Of a stretch of 64,000 bases of DNA, positions 36,397 through 48,243 are shown piece by piece. Under the pieces are notes generated by a model. That model was given only the letters and a program-made list of their open reading frames with translations. It did not search any database and was not told the DNA's origin. The stretch covers positions 456,904 through 520,903 of the forward strand of contig JAGFBZ010002332.1 in NCBI GenBank assembly GCA_018398805.1, read 5' to 3'. This DNA is from Hirundichthys speculiger (Eukaryota; Chordata; Actinopteri; Beloniformes; Exocoetidae). Within the stretch, counting starts at the first letter, position 1. Every line of letters begins with the position of its first letter. Position numbers and translations under genes: made by a program.

Positions 36397-37247
36397 GTCT
36401 CAAGAAAGTAATTTCAAATGCGGTCTGGGAACTTGCGTTGCCTCCCCAGATAACTTGAAGCTCCCAGTCTGACACCAAGGTTCAAAACATACTGTCGCTT
36501 TTTCGTGCCTAGTGGGGGTGAGTGACAATTCTCTTAGTTGTGTTTTGTTCAATTTCAGATGCAATCTGTTTGTTCCTGATACATTTAACATGACGTTTTT
36601 TAAATAACAGGATGTGACAGAAATACAGCATTCAATACCTTTTAGTGACCTGAATACACTGTTTTCAATGTGTTTGATGCCTCATGTCACCAGTGATGTT
36701 AAAATCGATGAAACGTGATGGAGTTGTGAATGACAGTTGACATGTTAGCAGATGTGGTTCTCAGACTTTGACAGAAGAGGTGTAAAAAAAAAAAAAAAAA
36801 AGGATTATTTTCACAACGTGCACACACACACACATTCGCTCTCAGTGCCAACTCACTTCTTCACTCGTACCTGCTGTGTTGTGTCTTCGCACAGTAATCA
36901 TGAGTGACAAGTTTCAACAGGGCAGGAAAGGCACAAGCCAGAGTTGAAAATATTGATTTGGCAAATTTAGAGCGAAATCTATTTTGGTTTGCTTTGATCA
37001 GATCAGGGACACATGGTGATGACTGTCTCTCAAGGGAAAACAGGATCAATTCTCTGGGGAGCTTCACTATAAAGTTGACAGGATGTGTTTGTGTGTGTGT
37101 GAAAGCGTATGTTTTGTTATCTGTGTGTTTGACATAGTACCAATGTTCAATCTCAGCAGGATGCCAAAAGCATACATTTAAGCAGCTTTAAAAGCAGAAG
37201 ACTGACAGGAAAATAAAGGGATTGGTACAAACAAGTGATGCTCCAAA
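36397..37247. other. Intergenic DNA without recognised genes
   Basis: Contains an A18 run near 36785 and short CA and GT stretches near 36822 and 37085. No exon or element ends seen. Confidence 0.5.
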
Positions 37248-37249
37248 TA

Positions 37250-38490
37250 CACTGCCTGGCCAAAAAAAATGTCGGCACCTGGATTTAACTAAGCTAATAG
37301 GAACGAGGCTCCTATTGGATAATTACTGCAAGGGCGATTATCTTTCAGCTGGCAACAACTTATTTAACCCCAACTGATGCAATGAGTTGCTTCTCATTTC
37401 CTAAACAACCATGTAGGAAGACACATCCTGTGGTCGAGGAAAATATGTTAGTCTGTTTGAGAAGGGTCAAATTATTGGCATCCATTAAGCAGAGAAAACA
37501 TCTAAGGTGATTGCAGAAACTACCAAAATTGGGTTAAGAACTGTCCAACACATTATTAAAAACTGGAAGGATAGTGGGGACCCATCGTCTTTGAGGAGGA
37601 AATGTGGCCAGAAAAAAATCCTCAGTGATCGTGATCGTCGATCACCTAAACGTTTAGTGAGATTAAATCGAAGAAAAATAACAGTAGAATTTATGTTGAA
37701 AGTGAAAGTAAGAGCATTTCCACACACACAATGCGAAGGGAACTCAAGGGATTGGGACTGAACAGCTGTGTAGCCTTAAGAAAACCACTAATCAGTGAGG
37801 CTAACTGGAAAAAAAGGCTTCAATTTTCTAGGGAGCATAAAGATTGTACTCTGGAGCAATGGAAGAAGGTCATGTGGTCTGATGAGTCCAGATTGACCCT
37901 GTTCCAGAGTGATAGACGCATCAGGATAAGAAGAGAGGCAGATGAAGTGATGCTCCCATCATGCCTAGTACCTACTGTAGCAGCCTGTGGGGGCAGTGTT
38001 ATAATCTGGAGTTGCTGCAGTTGGTCAGGTCCAGGTTTAGCAACAGTATGAGGTCAGCTGACTACCTGAATATACTGAACGACCAGGTTTTTCCATCAAT
38101 GGATTTTTTTCTTCCCTGCACCACGGGCATATTCCAAGATGATAATGCCAGGATTCATCTGGCTCAGATTGTGAAAGACTGGTTCAGGGAGCATGAGACA
38201 TAATTTTCACACATGGATTGACCACCAGAATCCAGACCTGAACCCTATTGAGAATCTTTGGGATGTGCTGGAGAAGGCTTTGTGTAGCGGTCAGACTCTA
38301 CCATCATCAATGCAAGATCTTGGAGAAAAATTAATGGACACTGGATGGAAATAAATCTTGTGACATTGAAGAAGGTTATAGAAACAATGACACAGCAAAT
38401 GTGTGCCGTAATCAAAGCTAAAGGTGGTCCAACAAAATATTAGTGTATGACCTTTTGTTTGGTGGTGACTTTTCTTTTGGCCAGGCAGTG
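37250..38490 (+). mobile_element. Tc1-like transposon (CACTGCCTGGCCAAAA family)
   Basis: The ends CACTGCCTGGCCAAAA and TTTTGGCCAGGCAGTG are perfect 16-bp inverted repeats; TA flanks both (37248-37249 and 38491-38492). At 1241 bp it is full length. It contains a frameshifted transposase. Two more decayed copies of the same family lie at 13919-14640 and 29726-30620. Confidence 0.9.
37411..38440 (+). pseudogene. Tc1-family transposase, frameshifted
   Basis: The likely start ATG at 37411 is followed at once by TAG. The helix-turn-helix region reads KIGLRTVQHIIKNWKDSGDP in one frame (37507-37761). The first catalytic Asp, in VMWSDESRLTLFQ (codon 37881), lies in the frame 37731-38051. The second, in [10 protein letters not shown] (38141), is in a different frame (37961-38203). 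The Glu of NPDLNPIENLWD (38250) returns to the frame of the first. So there is a shift near 37735, one near 37980, and one between 38204 and 38250. All domains of a normal protein of about 340 residues are represented, but no functional product is possible. Confidence 0.85.
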
Positions 38491-38492
38491 TA

Positions 38493-40479
38493 CATACAGT
38501 AATACTGTGACGATCAAACCCAGCTTCATTTTGCTCATTTTCTAATGGATTGTCAACAAACCTCCCCAGGAAATATTACTGCAAAACAGCATCTCCAAGA
38601 GTTTGTTTTACTTTTAATGATGCCCATATTGGAAATCTTGTTGGGAGTTTACTCCTACTGTCTCCTCATGTCTCTGCCCTGCACTATTCCCTTGCATCAG
38701 TCAGCCAGTGATGGATGGCTTAATTAAGGTGAAAGACAATGAGTGAGTGCTTTTCATTGTACTTGGTCTCAGTGGTTTGTGACAAAAAAAAATGGATTGC
38801 TCTTTTGGAACCAGTCTCCTTGGGGAAATGTCACATACAGTATATCATTTAAACACATCTATCTGGTCCAAGTGAAATAATTTACACATGTGTACATTTG
38901 GATATGTCATTGGGAAGTGTCACTAAAAATAGCACATCAAGCCCGCTTGGTTATATTGTTTGCTCACACACACACACACAAAGTTGCATTAATGAAATGC
39001 CATCTTTGCTTAAAAGGACGAGGTATTTGTTTTTGTCCTGTCACATCATTGGCAAACAGCTTGGGCAAACACACACATGCCATCGTCAGTGTCTAGCAAA
39101 ATATATAATCAACACAGGGCTAAGCACATATTATGCCCAAACATGTGTGGCATGAAGTACATCCTCCATAGCTTCCTCATCCACAAGCACGACTTTGTAC
39201 CCGCAAGTTACACCAGACAAGACAAAGAATCCCTCTTCAGAAGGATCAATCTGAAATTCAACATAACAAATTGCTACTTCACATTTCTGCTGATACCAAT
39301 GTAAATGACATGTTCAATACAATATGCTCCCTAATAAATCAAACCTAAGACAGAGATTTTAAAAAGTTGTCTACAAAGATTAAAAGATGCTTAAATTCTG
39401 ATGTTAAGTAATGCATTTCATCTTTGACACAAGAAAGAAAGAAAGAAGGAAAGACAGAAAGATTGCATGACTTCCACATCTAATATAGTTATGGATAGAT
39501 TAACATTATGGATAGATTTCGATTAGCAGGAGTTTGGTGTAAAATCCACTAGGCTGGATTTGTAAAAAGACCAACCTCATCCTTTTGTCTCCATTTAACG
39601 GACCTGATAGAATCCACTGACTTGGCAAACTGACATGCAATATGACCAAGTGGCGACATCATTTCCTTCCTACAGCCTAACCACCATGGTCTTTTGACAC
39701 TGTTTGTTGTCATGAATTTTGCCAGTCAGCATTTAGCACCATCTTTACTTCTGAGCAATGGAGCAAATGGAGCATAGTTATTCACATTTTAATGATAAAA
39801 TGTTTTGTTGTACTGTTAATTCCACTAAAAAGGACTGATGCAACTGCAAGGCCGAGCAATGGTGTGTCCTTGCACAGCCCTGCTTGCTCTTGTTTAGGCT
39901 CAGCACTTGTTTCAGATGTTTTGGTGGCAATGTTTGAAATAAGGATGTTCGGACAGATTTCATCAGAATAAATGCACAGTAATATTAATTAGCATCGTAG
40001 GTGAGCATACATATAAGAAGAGCCAGACAAGTTAAAATGGCTAACTGTGATTAAAACACGTTGAATGTGTTCCAAATGGCTTCCAGGCTTGTTCGTTCCG
40101 CACATTTGCAACATTGTGCCAAGCAGTACAAGGAGAAAGAGGGTTAAAATAACTCTTCTAAAAGCCTATGGGTGACCTCACAAGGGGGTTTGTCTAGTTC
40201 TTCTTATCCAAGTAGCACTAACTCAACACCACTCCCACCCAGTTCAGCATTTATGCCTTGCTTAAGTACCGAACTCATGTGGGAAAGGGATTATATGGTT
40301 CTGGTGATCACAAGGTCTTATATAGAAAAAGGTGGATAACAGTAATTAACATTACACCATGCCAAGATTTAAAGAAAATAAGTCTAAATACAAAATCAGA
40401 AAAATATATATATTTATATATATCTATCCATACCGACTTTATTTCTACAGAAATTTCGGTGGTATTGCTAATCAAAAGT
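38493..40479. other. Intergenic DNA without recognised genes
   Basis: Contains a CA run near 38965 and a (GAAA)n stretch at about 39430-39462. No coding exon or transposon ends were recognised. Confidence 0.5.
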
Positions 40480-40835
40480 ACTTGATTATTAAATCTTCTA
40501 CGCGTGATTTTCTCTACAAAAGAAAGTTTTAGCAGGTCTGGATCATTCAGTGGTTTGTTAGCACATTGCTAAGAAAGAAAAAATGTTAAACTGATCTTTG
40601 AAAAGCAATCGGAGATGATGACTAGGCCACAATCATTCAGACTCCATCATCGTACAGTGAGAAACATTATTCATAAGTGGATCTCATTTAAGGCAATTCC
40701 CAACGCTGCCAGGGACTGGACATCACAGCAAGTTCATCCCAAGGTCAGAGAGCTACGTTTCAGACTCTACAGGCCTCTGCAAGTTAAAAGTTAAGTTACT
40801 GACAGTTTTTCTTTAAGGGTTGGCACAGTATATCA
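40480..40835 (+). mobile_element. Fragment of a second Tc1-like family
   Basis: AAAAGCAATCGGAGATGATGACTAG-, CATCGTACAGTGAGAAACATTATTCA-, and CCAAGGTCAGAGAGCTACG-type words match the part of a common fish Tc1 family encoding the N-terminal DNA-binding domain (HHRTVRNIIHKWISFK). It breaks off after CAGACTCTACAGGCCTCTGCAAG. Terminal repeats and the catalytic domain are absent. Confidence 0.6.
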
Positions 40836-41270
40836 TACATTTCCATTGTATCTTATGCATTTCCCTCCGTCATGCCAAGCTCTTTGGAAAAAAATATCCG
40901 CTTTCCACATTCAGAAATCTCCTCTTTGATCTTCCTCACTTTTGCTGCTCAGTAGCTTCACTTCCAGCATTCTTCTACTGATGTATTCCCAATCCCTCCT
41001 TTCTATATCCAAACCATCTAAATCTAATCTTTGTCTCAAAGTGTTCAATCCAGGTTATTCCTCTGATGTGCTCATTATTAATCACACCCTATCTCTGTCA
41101 CTCTTATGAAAACCTGAATATCATTAAATGCGCCTCTTACAGATATTCTTCCTGTCTATTGGTCAGTACTGCTGTCTGATAGTCATAAACCACAAACAGT
41201 ACCCAAATGGTGCATTTACAACAGTCGTACAAGTGTGTGCATTTTCAGTTATAAAGGAAGATGGCAGTCT

Positions 41271-41680
41271 GTCTTCAGCGTCAGGTTTTGGTTGCACAGA
41301 TGACCCAAATGCAGGCGTCCACAAGTCCTTTCTTAAACACAAATCACTGCTTGAGCAGGGAATCCAGAAGACACACACCAGAACTAAAACGAGCAAACAA
41401 GTTACCAAAGAAAAAGGGGCAACGAGAGACAGCAAGAGGCGACGCGTGGTAACGAGAGGTGACGAGGTACAAGAAGAGGAACCAGATGGACCAGTTAGGA
41501 ACAAGAGAAAAGACTTAACTAAACCAACGAGGAGCAGGTGCAAACAATCATGGAGATGAACCACAGAGGAAGTAAAAGCGAGAGAGAAAGTAAAGCCAAC
41601 AGGAAAGGACAGAGACACAAGAAAACAGGACAGAACCCCTAAAATACAAAAAACAAATCCAATCATTCAGTACAATTAGC
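41271..41680 (-). repeat. LTR-like dispersed repeat remnant
   Basis: On the minus strand this resembles the solo LTR at 22366-22810 in composition and order: T-rich TTTTGTATTTTAGGG-like words, a run of C/T-rich GTCTCTGTCC segments, CACCTGCTCCTCG, and near its end CTGCATTTGGGTCATCTG then CAACCAAAACCTGAC. No exact ends or target duplication were found. The 167-codon minus-strand frame across it is low-complexity and not a gene. Confidence 0.4.
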
Positions 41681-41851
41681 AGAACAGTTTGAACTCTCAT
41701 AAAAGACAGGACCAAGGAAAGCTGGGTTTGTTTCATCTGGAATTCACAGTAGATGAAACATCAAATCTTAGTGGTATTGTGGCGGTACTTGAATGTGGCC
41801 AAAGATGTTCAGCTTCTTGCTTCTTTTTTGTCTCAAAGCAGATATTGCTGT

Positions 41852-42137
41852 TAGAGATGCGCGGATGAACCGCGCACCCGCGGGCGGAGCAGATAATCCG
41901 CATATCGGGCGGATGACTCGTCAAAAAAATAATACTTTAATTAAATTCGGGCGGGTTGCGGTTAAAGTACTCAAATAATAATAATAAGAAAAAATATTTT
42001 ACATATTATTAAAAAGGATGGCGGGTCGGTTCGGTTTTGAAAATTGGTGAAAAAACGTTCCTGCAAATGGATAGCGGGCGGATAGAGATTTTAAGAAGCG
42101 GTTGCGGGTTAAAATATACGTCATCCGCGCATCTCTA
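41852..42137. mobile_element. hAT-type MITE (TAGAGATGCGCGGATG family)
   Basis: Left end TAGAGATGCGCGGATGA and right end TCATCCGCGCATCTCTA are perfect 17-bp inverted repeats. The flanks ATTGCTGT (41844-41851) and TTTGCTGT (42138-42145) agree at 7 of 8 bases, a hAT-size duplication. At 286 bp it has no coding capacity. Its interior is enriched in GGGCGG and GCGGGT words. Confidence 0.85.
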
Positions 42138-42984
42138 TTTGCTGTATTAAAAATCAATAAAATCTAGCCACGGTCAAGTCTTTATTCTAAGTCATTATTC
42201 TTAGTCTTATTTAAATATAATAGTCACCAGGTGGTTAAAAATAAATACGGAGGTATATATTATTTTTCCCACTTTATATCTGTATCTGTGGATAGATAGA
42301 TGTATTCTGATTTTAATGAACATTACAGATTTAATCATAATATAAGTAGATTATAACTGGAATGTATTCAGCTTGAATGCATCATCCCTGGAGATGACTC
42401 TTTTTTACTCTTAAATCACATTTTAGATTCCTTAAATTTGCAGGTATAAACTTTAATCACATAACACCTTCTTCTGTATAGTCTGGTATTTTTCTGCTAT
42501 TGTGCAGGGTAGCATGAACATTTTTGATGTTTTGATGGTGTGTACTGCCCTTGAGAAGGAACAGAAAGGAGTGATTCATTCTTATCATTTTCCAACCTTG
42601 AGTGGAATTGTGCTTAACCAAGCAGATATAAACATATATAATTTGTTTTTTTTTGTTGTTGTCCAAATTCATGTATTCAAGAAGAACTGTGATTAAAGTC
42701 TGACAGAATTAAATCATTGTGGTTCACGGATAAGATTTGTTTCAATAAAATGCGAAAGCTCTTTCTACTAATCCAGCCTGTCCCTGCTTTTGAACAGTTT
42801 TCTTTATTTTTTGTTTGTTTTGTTTTCTTATTTTTCTGCAAGCAAACCAAGAAATGCTGCTAACATCTCTGAAAAGTTTATCCGAGGCAAAGGTCCGAGA
42901 AACACACACTTTGATAAAGTACCACTGCGACTGAAGCTGCATACTGCAGCCGTTGGAGGATATTGTTATTTACAGCCGTGGCCT

Positions 42985-43029
42985 CTGTGTGTGTGTGTGT
43001 GTGTGGGGTGGGGGGGGGGGGGGGGGGGG
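42985..43029. repeat. (GT)n followed by G20
   Basis: About ten GT units, GGGGT, then a 20-base G run, followed shortly by another G7. Strong potential for quadruplex formation on the plus strand. Confidence 0.9.
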
Positions 43030-43432
43030 TGGTGCTACGGGGGGGAGGCAGCGCCTCGCATGGGAGCTGCCCGGCACAGACACAGCCTTGAGCTGCTGGA
43101 CAGTGCACAGCTCCAGAGGAGAGCAAGTGGTGCTTCAATGCCTTGTTTAAGGGCACTACCATGCTAATTAACTGGCAGGGGAGGGTAGCGACTTCGCCTC
43201 TGCTCCAGCTACTTGCTGCCCTACATACTTTGTCTTGGCTCTGCGTCTTGTGCCTCTTTATTGTATCTTCTACTCCATCACCGATAACTACTATACTTCC
43301 CTTCTTTTTGCCTCAGATCCTCCCCCCCCCTTTTTTTTCTCCCTCTGTGCTTCTTTTCTTCCTCTCCTTCTGTATCCTTTAAATAATTCCCTCTGTTTTG
43401 AGTCACATTTCTGCATTTTTTTTCCTAATTTA

Positions 43433-43453
43433 CCCCCCCCCCCCCCCCCCCCC
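43433..43453. repeat. Poly(C) tract, 21 bases
   Basis: Uninterrupted C21, about 400 bp from the G20 run on the same strand and complementary to it. Confidence 0.9.
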
Positions 43454-43917
43454 ATCTGAAGGCACTGGCCTAACAGCTCCAGTTCCTGACAGGGCTCGTT
43501 TTGTGCCAGTTCTGCATCTCCCCCCTTTGTTTTCTGCCTTCCCTCTCTCGCCATGAGATCCTGGTGCTCTTTCTTTTTTTTTTTTTTCTCCAGGATTGCG
43601 TCCCGCCCACGTTCGATCAGCAGCAAATACTCACGTGCGTGAGTACGTATCTGGCCACTTCTATTCACCTCCGTCCAAGTCTCTGGCTCATCGCACCCAA
43701 CACCCACCGCCACATCATTAATAAATAATCACCTCAATACTGAGTAAACAGTGTAACTGTTACTCATCAGCGTCGCTGCCAGTCTTTACTCACTTCTTCA
43801 TTTTTGTTTCTCTTGCGCAGCACTAAATAGTTTATATCTCTGTGTTTGTGCATGAATGGGTGTGCAGTTGTGTGTGTATGATGTGTGCATGTATGTATTT
43901 TCATGATGTATGTACAC

Positions 43918-44670
43918 TAGAGGTCTTCGGAACAACCCGACAACCCAAGGTTCTGACCCGACCCGAATCGGGTCTTGGGTCCATTCAAAAGACACAACTC
44001 CAGGTTCGGGTTGGAATCGGTACAGTTAGTCTCAGGTGCAGTCGGTGCTCTCTTATAGGCTGGGTCCACGTTTTACTTGAGAGAGGTAAAGATATTGGCG
44101 GTGGCAGCCAATGTCAGGACTCAGGGTAGTTAAATGATTATTCATAACGTGGCGTATTTGTCATGAAACAATCGTGTTGCCGTAGCGTGTTATTAGCGGT
44201 TTGCCCGGCAGCTGTAAAACACAACGGATCGCCAACATGACAACGTTGGATGAGAGAACATGACCGGTGTAGGCTATTAGCGTTAGCAGTTGCTACCAAT
44301 AGCATCTGTATCCACAAAAAAAATAACGACGTGGATTTATTGTTGTTTACATCACGTAGCCTATGTAGCAACTGAACCAGGTAGAAGAAAACTTTAGGTA
44401 AGAAAATCAAGTTTTATTCAACGCTAGACAATTTTTAACATGAGCAACTATGGGCTGTATTGTCTCGGTTCTATTCAGGTAACTCGGTTCGGTTCGTGGT
44501 CGGAAACTAAAGACTTGGGTCGGGTCGGTTCCAGGACCAAATATTGCAGGTCCATTCGGGTTCAGACTCCCAAACTTATGATAATAGCTCTGATCGGGTC
44601 GGTTTCGGATCGAATTGTCACGGGTCCATTCGTGTTTGGGTCCATGAAAGTGGACCCGTGAAGACCTCTA
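43918..44670. mobile_element. hAT-type element (TAGAGGTCTTC family), copy 1
   Basis: Ends TAGAGGTCTTCGGAACAAC and GTGAAGACCTCTA are imperfect inverted repeats. The flanks ATGTACAC (43910-43917) and ATGCACAC (44671-44678) match at 7 of 8 bases. Subterminal DNA is packed with GGGTC/GACCC words (ACCCGACCCGAATCGGGTC, CGGGTCGGTTCC). No transposase is seen in 753 bp. A second copy in inverted orientation lies at 52180-52960. Confidence 0.85.
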
Positions 44671-44793
44671 ATGCACACATCCACATGGGCTTGTATATGA
44701 CATGCACAGGCGTATGCATTTGTACATTTATGAACATTTATCCATCAACCCCCCGATTTAGACACACACTTCCACACACACACTAATGGCATA

Positions 44794-44850
44794 TCCATCC
44801 ATCTGACCATCCATTATCTATGCCTGTTTAATCCTCTGTAGGGTCACGGG
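44794..44850 (-). mobile_element. Severely truncated L2-type LINE insertion, 57 bp
   Basis: On the minus strand the piece reads CCCGTGACCCTACAGAGGAT then TAAACAGGCATAGATAATGGATGG, the extreme 3-prime end of fish L2 elements with its ATGG tail. Exact 12-bp direct repeats ACTAATGGCATA flank it (44782-44793 and 44851-44862), which marks it as an independent target-primed insertion rather than a decayed long copy. Confidence 0.8.
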
Positions 44851-44862
44851 ACTAATGGCATA

Positions 44863-47559
44863 ACTAAGTATAAATCCTCTCCTTTTCTGCTCTTCAGTTT
44901 TCTCTACTGTCTACATGATTCGTCGGTTATACATCTCTTCCTCTTACTTTTGCATCTCTGCCTTTTCATTCTCACGCGGTCCACCACACTTTCGTCGACA
45001 TCCACCAGAACACGCCAGCGCTGCGGGAGTCAACATACGGCACGCACAGCTCCATCACCGTCACGTCTCTTCATCCGTCCTGTCCTCTCACGTTTCACCG
45101 TCGGTGATTTTAGTCCTTTCTGACAGAATCAGGGTTTCTGGTGTTAATAAAATATGGTAGTTTAGACTGTCAGAGAGGGGCACTTTGACTCGCAGGCACG
45201 CAAGAAAACTAACATCTGCTGCAAGATCCAATACATATATATGACTTGAAAAGGCTTTGGCTAATTATGGGAGTAACTTTTAACATATATGTGGACAGAA
45301 ATTAAAGAAAAGAAAAAAAAAACACGCCACTCAGACCTGTTTCATATCCAGTTTCAATGCAAATGAAGGCAGACGTCCGATAAAAGCCTCCACACCATCA
45401 CAAACAACAGATTTGGCGTGTGGAGTATGTGACGACCATGAATGTGAACTGTTACAAAAGAATGAATGACCCCCCCATCCACAAACATTTCATGCACATC
45501 TCTTTTTCTGTGTTTGTGGAGCTGCTAGGAGACACAAAGCCACCCATCTGTGATGAATTTCTTCTCATGTCCCCCAGTCAAATCTTTATTCTATTCAGTG
45601 TCACACATGGCAAAAATAATAGCATTTCTGAGTCTTCAGAAGTGTTTCTCAGAAGGTGGAGAAATCTGCTTGCCCCTCCCTCACGTGCGTTATCGTGCTA
45701 ACCTTTAGGCTGTGATTAGATTGCAGCTTAAATCTGCCTTTCAGGCACATTTGATCCGAATTCAGTCTTCCTGACTGTTGACATTATATTTTGCAGGTGA
45801 TCAGATATCACTTGTGTGTCCTTGGCGATGTCCCCTCATCCACGTGGTTGCTATGGTAGCCCACGAGCGTAGAACTGAGCTAAACAAACCAAAATGGAGA
45901 AATGTGAACTGGATTTGCTCTTGTCACAAGTGGTTTCGTGGATCCGAGGTGCACCAGAAATAGAGGGGGGGCTGCTGTGAATGGTGACTGGCACCACCAT
46001 TCTTTTCTATGTATTAACTCCCAAGAATTAGTTGATTAAAAAGATGTGGTCCAAAGATTTCTGTTGAGTTCTCTGGAGCTCTCACTGAATCAAGGGATCC
46101 CTCAAGTAAAACATGACTGAACGGTTCTTGGTTCGGCTCGTGACAAACACACAAGTCCTCTTTTAACTCTTCACACTTTCTTGATTAATGTCAGAGTTTA
46201 ACGCTGGTGTTTAAATGGTCGACAGTTCGGTGCTGCTCTCGGACTTGTTGAAACTCATTCTGGCAGTTTAAGCCGTTGACGATCACTCAGGATTCACATT
46301 CAAGCTGTAGTAGTACTTTAACTGCAGGTTAGTAGTATATTCATGAAATCTTTACAAATCTGTGAGTCCATTTCCACGTAAATCACCTTCTAAGCAGACA
46401 CCTACTCTAGATTCATGAGAGAAGAACATCTATGTGTCCACGAATGTCAGTCGAGCTCCAACTGTTCATTATTTAGCATAAATACCCACCCAGGAACCAC
46501 CATATGAGGGGGGTGTGAAGGTGCATCTTCAACCTCCATGTCTACCTGAAGACATGGAATATGTTAAAAACACAGATGAGGTTATCAGAAGTTTTAACTG
46601 AAGTGCAAATAAAAAAGATATTTAATCTTTCTGAACGGCCAAGCAGAGGCCTGGAAAGACGTGTCTAATGCAGTTAATGTTCAGCGTTTTGATCAATGAA
46701 GCATTCAAGAGGTGAAGCAAAATATAAAGATGGATAGAGGAAAAAAAAAGAACAATTCTGCATCAACAAACATTACTGCAACTGGAGGAGGGTATCCTCG
46801 GGTAAACTCTGCTGTAGACGAGTGCATCCTGTCTTTAATTAGACCTCTTTATCTGGACCTGATACCTGATGGAGACGGCCTCCAGACGGACTCCTGAGGT
46901 AACCTTATGTCCACTATATTGTTATATAATGGATGTGTTAAACCACTTTGTATTGTTGCAGTGAGTATTTAAAAACTTTAAACACACATTTCAAGAAATT
47001 TCATATATTTTCACTCTTGATCCCTTTGAAAATGTCACTGGAGTAAAAACAGTTATTAGTTGGCTGTAGATCTCATTCCTACTCATTGTTTCTTGAAATG
47101 TGGAGGGGCTATGTTTTATTTATTTTTTAGTTTTGTGTGTTTTCAGAGGCCTTTTGAATGAAATCAGAGTTAAGAATACTAAATTCCTACTTGACGTGGC
47201 TATGTCAAGCCCGGTATAACCAATCTTGCTACATATGCATTCACGACCTTCTAAAGCAGACTGTGAGGTCTATCAGGTTTACTGATTCAGAAATGAAGAG
47301 AATGTGTCTTATTTATCTCATAAAGTAAGCCACCACTTACGATGGAAACGAATGAGGTCAAACACCGACTGCATTTAAAGGAAGAAGAAAAGGACATTTT
47401 GCTAAAACTTCAAATAATAAACTTCAAATAGTGTGATTGGTTGACAGTAGTGGACAGACTCAATGTGAAGGTGAATAGTCTATGCAGTCTATGATAATAA
47501 TCTAATGTATAGTATATATATACTTAAAGAGACCATTTACAAAATAAGTTCTTACTGTG
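44863..47559. other. Intergenic DNA without recognised genes
   Basis: Open frames are under 95 codons and carry no domains I know. No element ends were recognised. Confidence 0.5.
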
Positions 47560-47567
47560 GTTTATAT

Positions 47568-48235
47568 TAGAGGTGGGCAGAGCGATCTAAATATCGATAA
47601 TATTGATACCAACCCTGGTATTGATATCGAACGATACTCATGTAAAAAGATCGATACTCAAGCTTTTTTTCTTTTCTTTTTTTCTTCTTTCCAATAGAAA
47701 GTATCAAGGTAGATAAGAGTGGTCATCTTTATCATCAACTCATATTAATTTTCAAAGTATATGTTACTTAAGTAATATGTTACTGGTGCCGAGTCAAAAA
47801 AATATAATTAAGACCTTGAAATAACCCAGTACATGTTCTGCATCCCATAGAAAGGTCTTATCTAAGATAAAATAACATTAGATAATCCTTTATTTATCCC
47901 ATGACAGAGACATTTATAGAATAAAGCAATGGAAAAGTGGACACAGTGCAAAAAAAATTACACAAATATTAAAAGACATAATATAAAAGGACTAGAAAAA
48001 ACATGAACAGAAATTCAACTCCAAGGAATATTTTTACACAAAAATTTTGAAGACATAAAGTTTGTTGAAATTCTATCCTAGGTTTTAACAAAATAATCCA
48101 AAGACAAAAGTCACAAAATGATAAATCAAGCTTAATATGAAAAAGTATTGGTATCAGTATCGGTATCGCCGATGCTGGCCCAGTATTTACTTGGTATCGG
48201 GTCGATACCAAAATCTCCAGCAACGCTCAGCTCTA
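47568..48235. mobile_element. hAT-type element (TAGAGGTGGGCAGAG family)
   Basis: Left end TAGAGGTGGGCAGAGCGAT and, reverse-complemented, right end TAGAGCTGAGCGTTGC are imperfect inverted repeats. An exact 8-bp duplication GTTTATAT flanks it (47560-47567 and 48236-48243). Subterminal words ATCGATA and GGTATCGATACC-like repeats occur on both sides. The interior (about 47864-48130) includes GATAATCCTTTATTTATCCCA, seen at the ends of some fish retroposons, so a second repeat may be nested there. No transposase. Confidence 0.85.
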
Positions 48236-48243
48236 GTTTATAT

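Larger units (their letters stand above)
42146..43909. other. Intergenic DNA with long G and C runs
   Basis: No exon is recognised. A (GT)n and G20 tract (42985-43029) and a C21 tract (43433-43453) are listed separately. Between 43180 and 43620 the plus strand is strongly pyrimidine-rich. The 140-codon minus-strand frame there is a lysine/glycine-rich artefact of that bias. Confidence 0.5.

Noticed and set aside
41163..41666. Minus-strand open frame of 167 codons rich in Leu, Ser and Val, resembling membrane segments
   Set aside because: It overlaps an LTR-like repeat remnant rich in CT and GT on that strand, which produces such residues by composition. No domain recognised.
43291..43713. 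Minus-strand open frame of 140 codons with Lys and Gly runs
   Set aside because: Created by the pyrimidine-rich plus strand and the C21 run.
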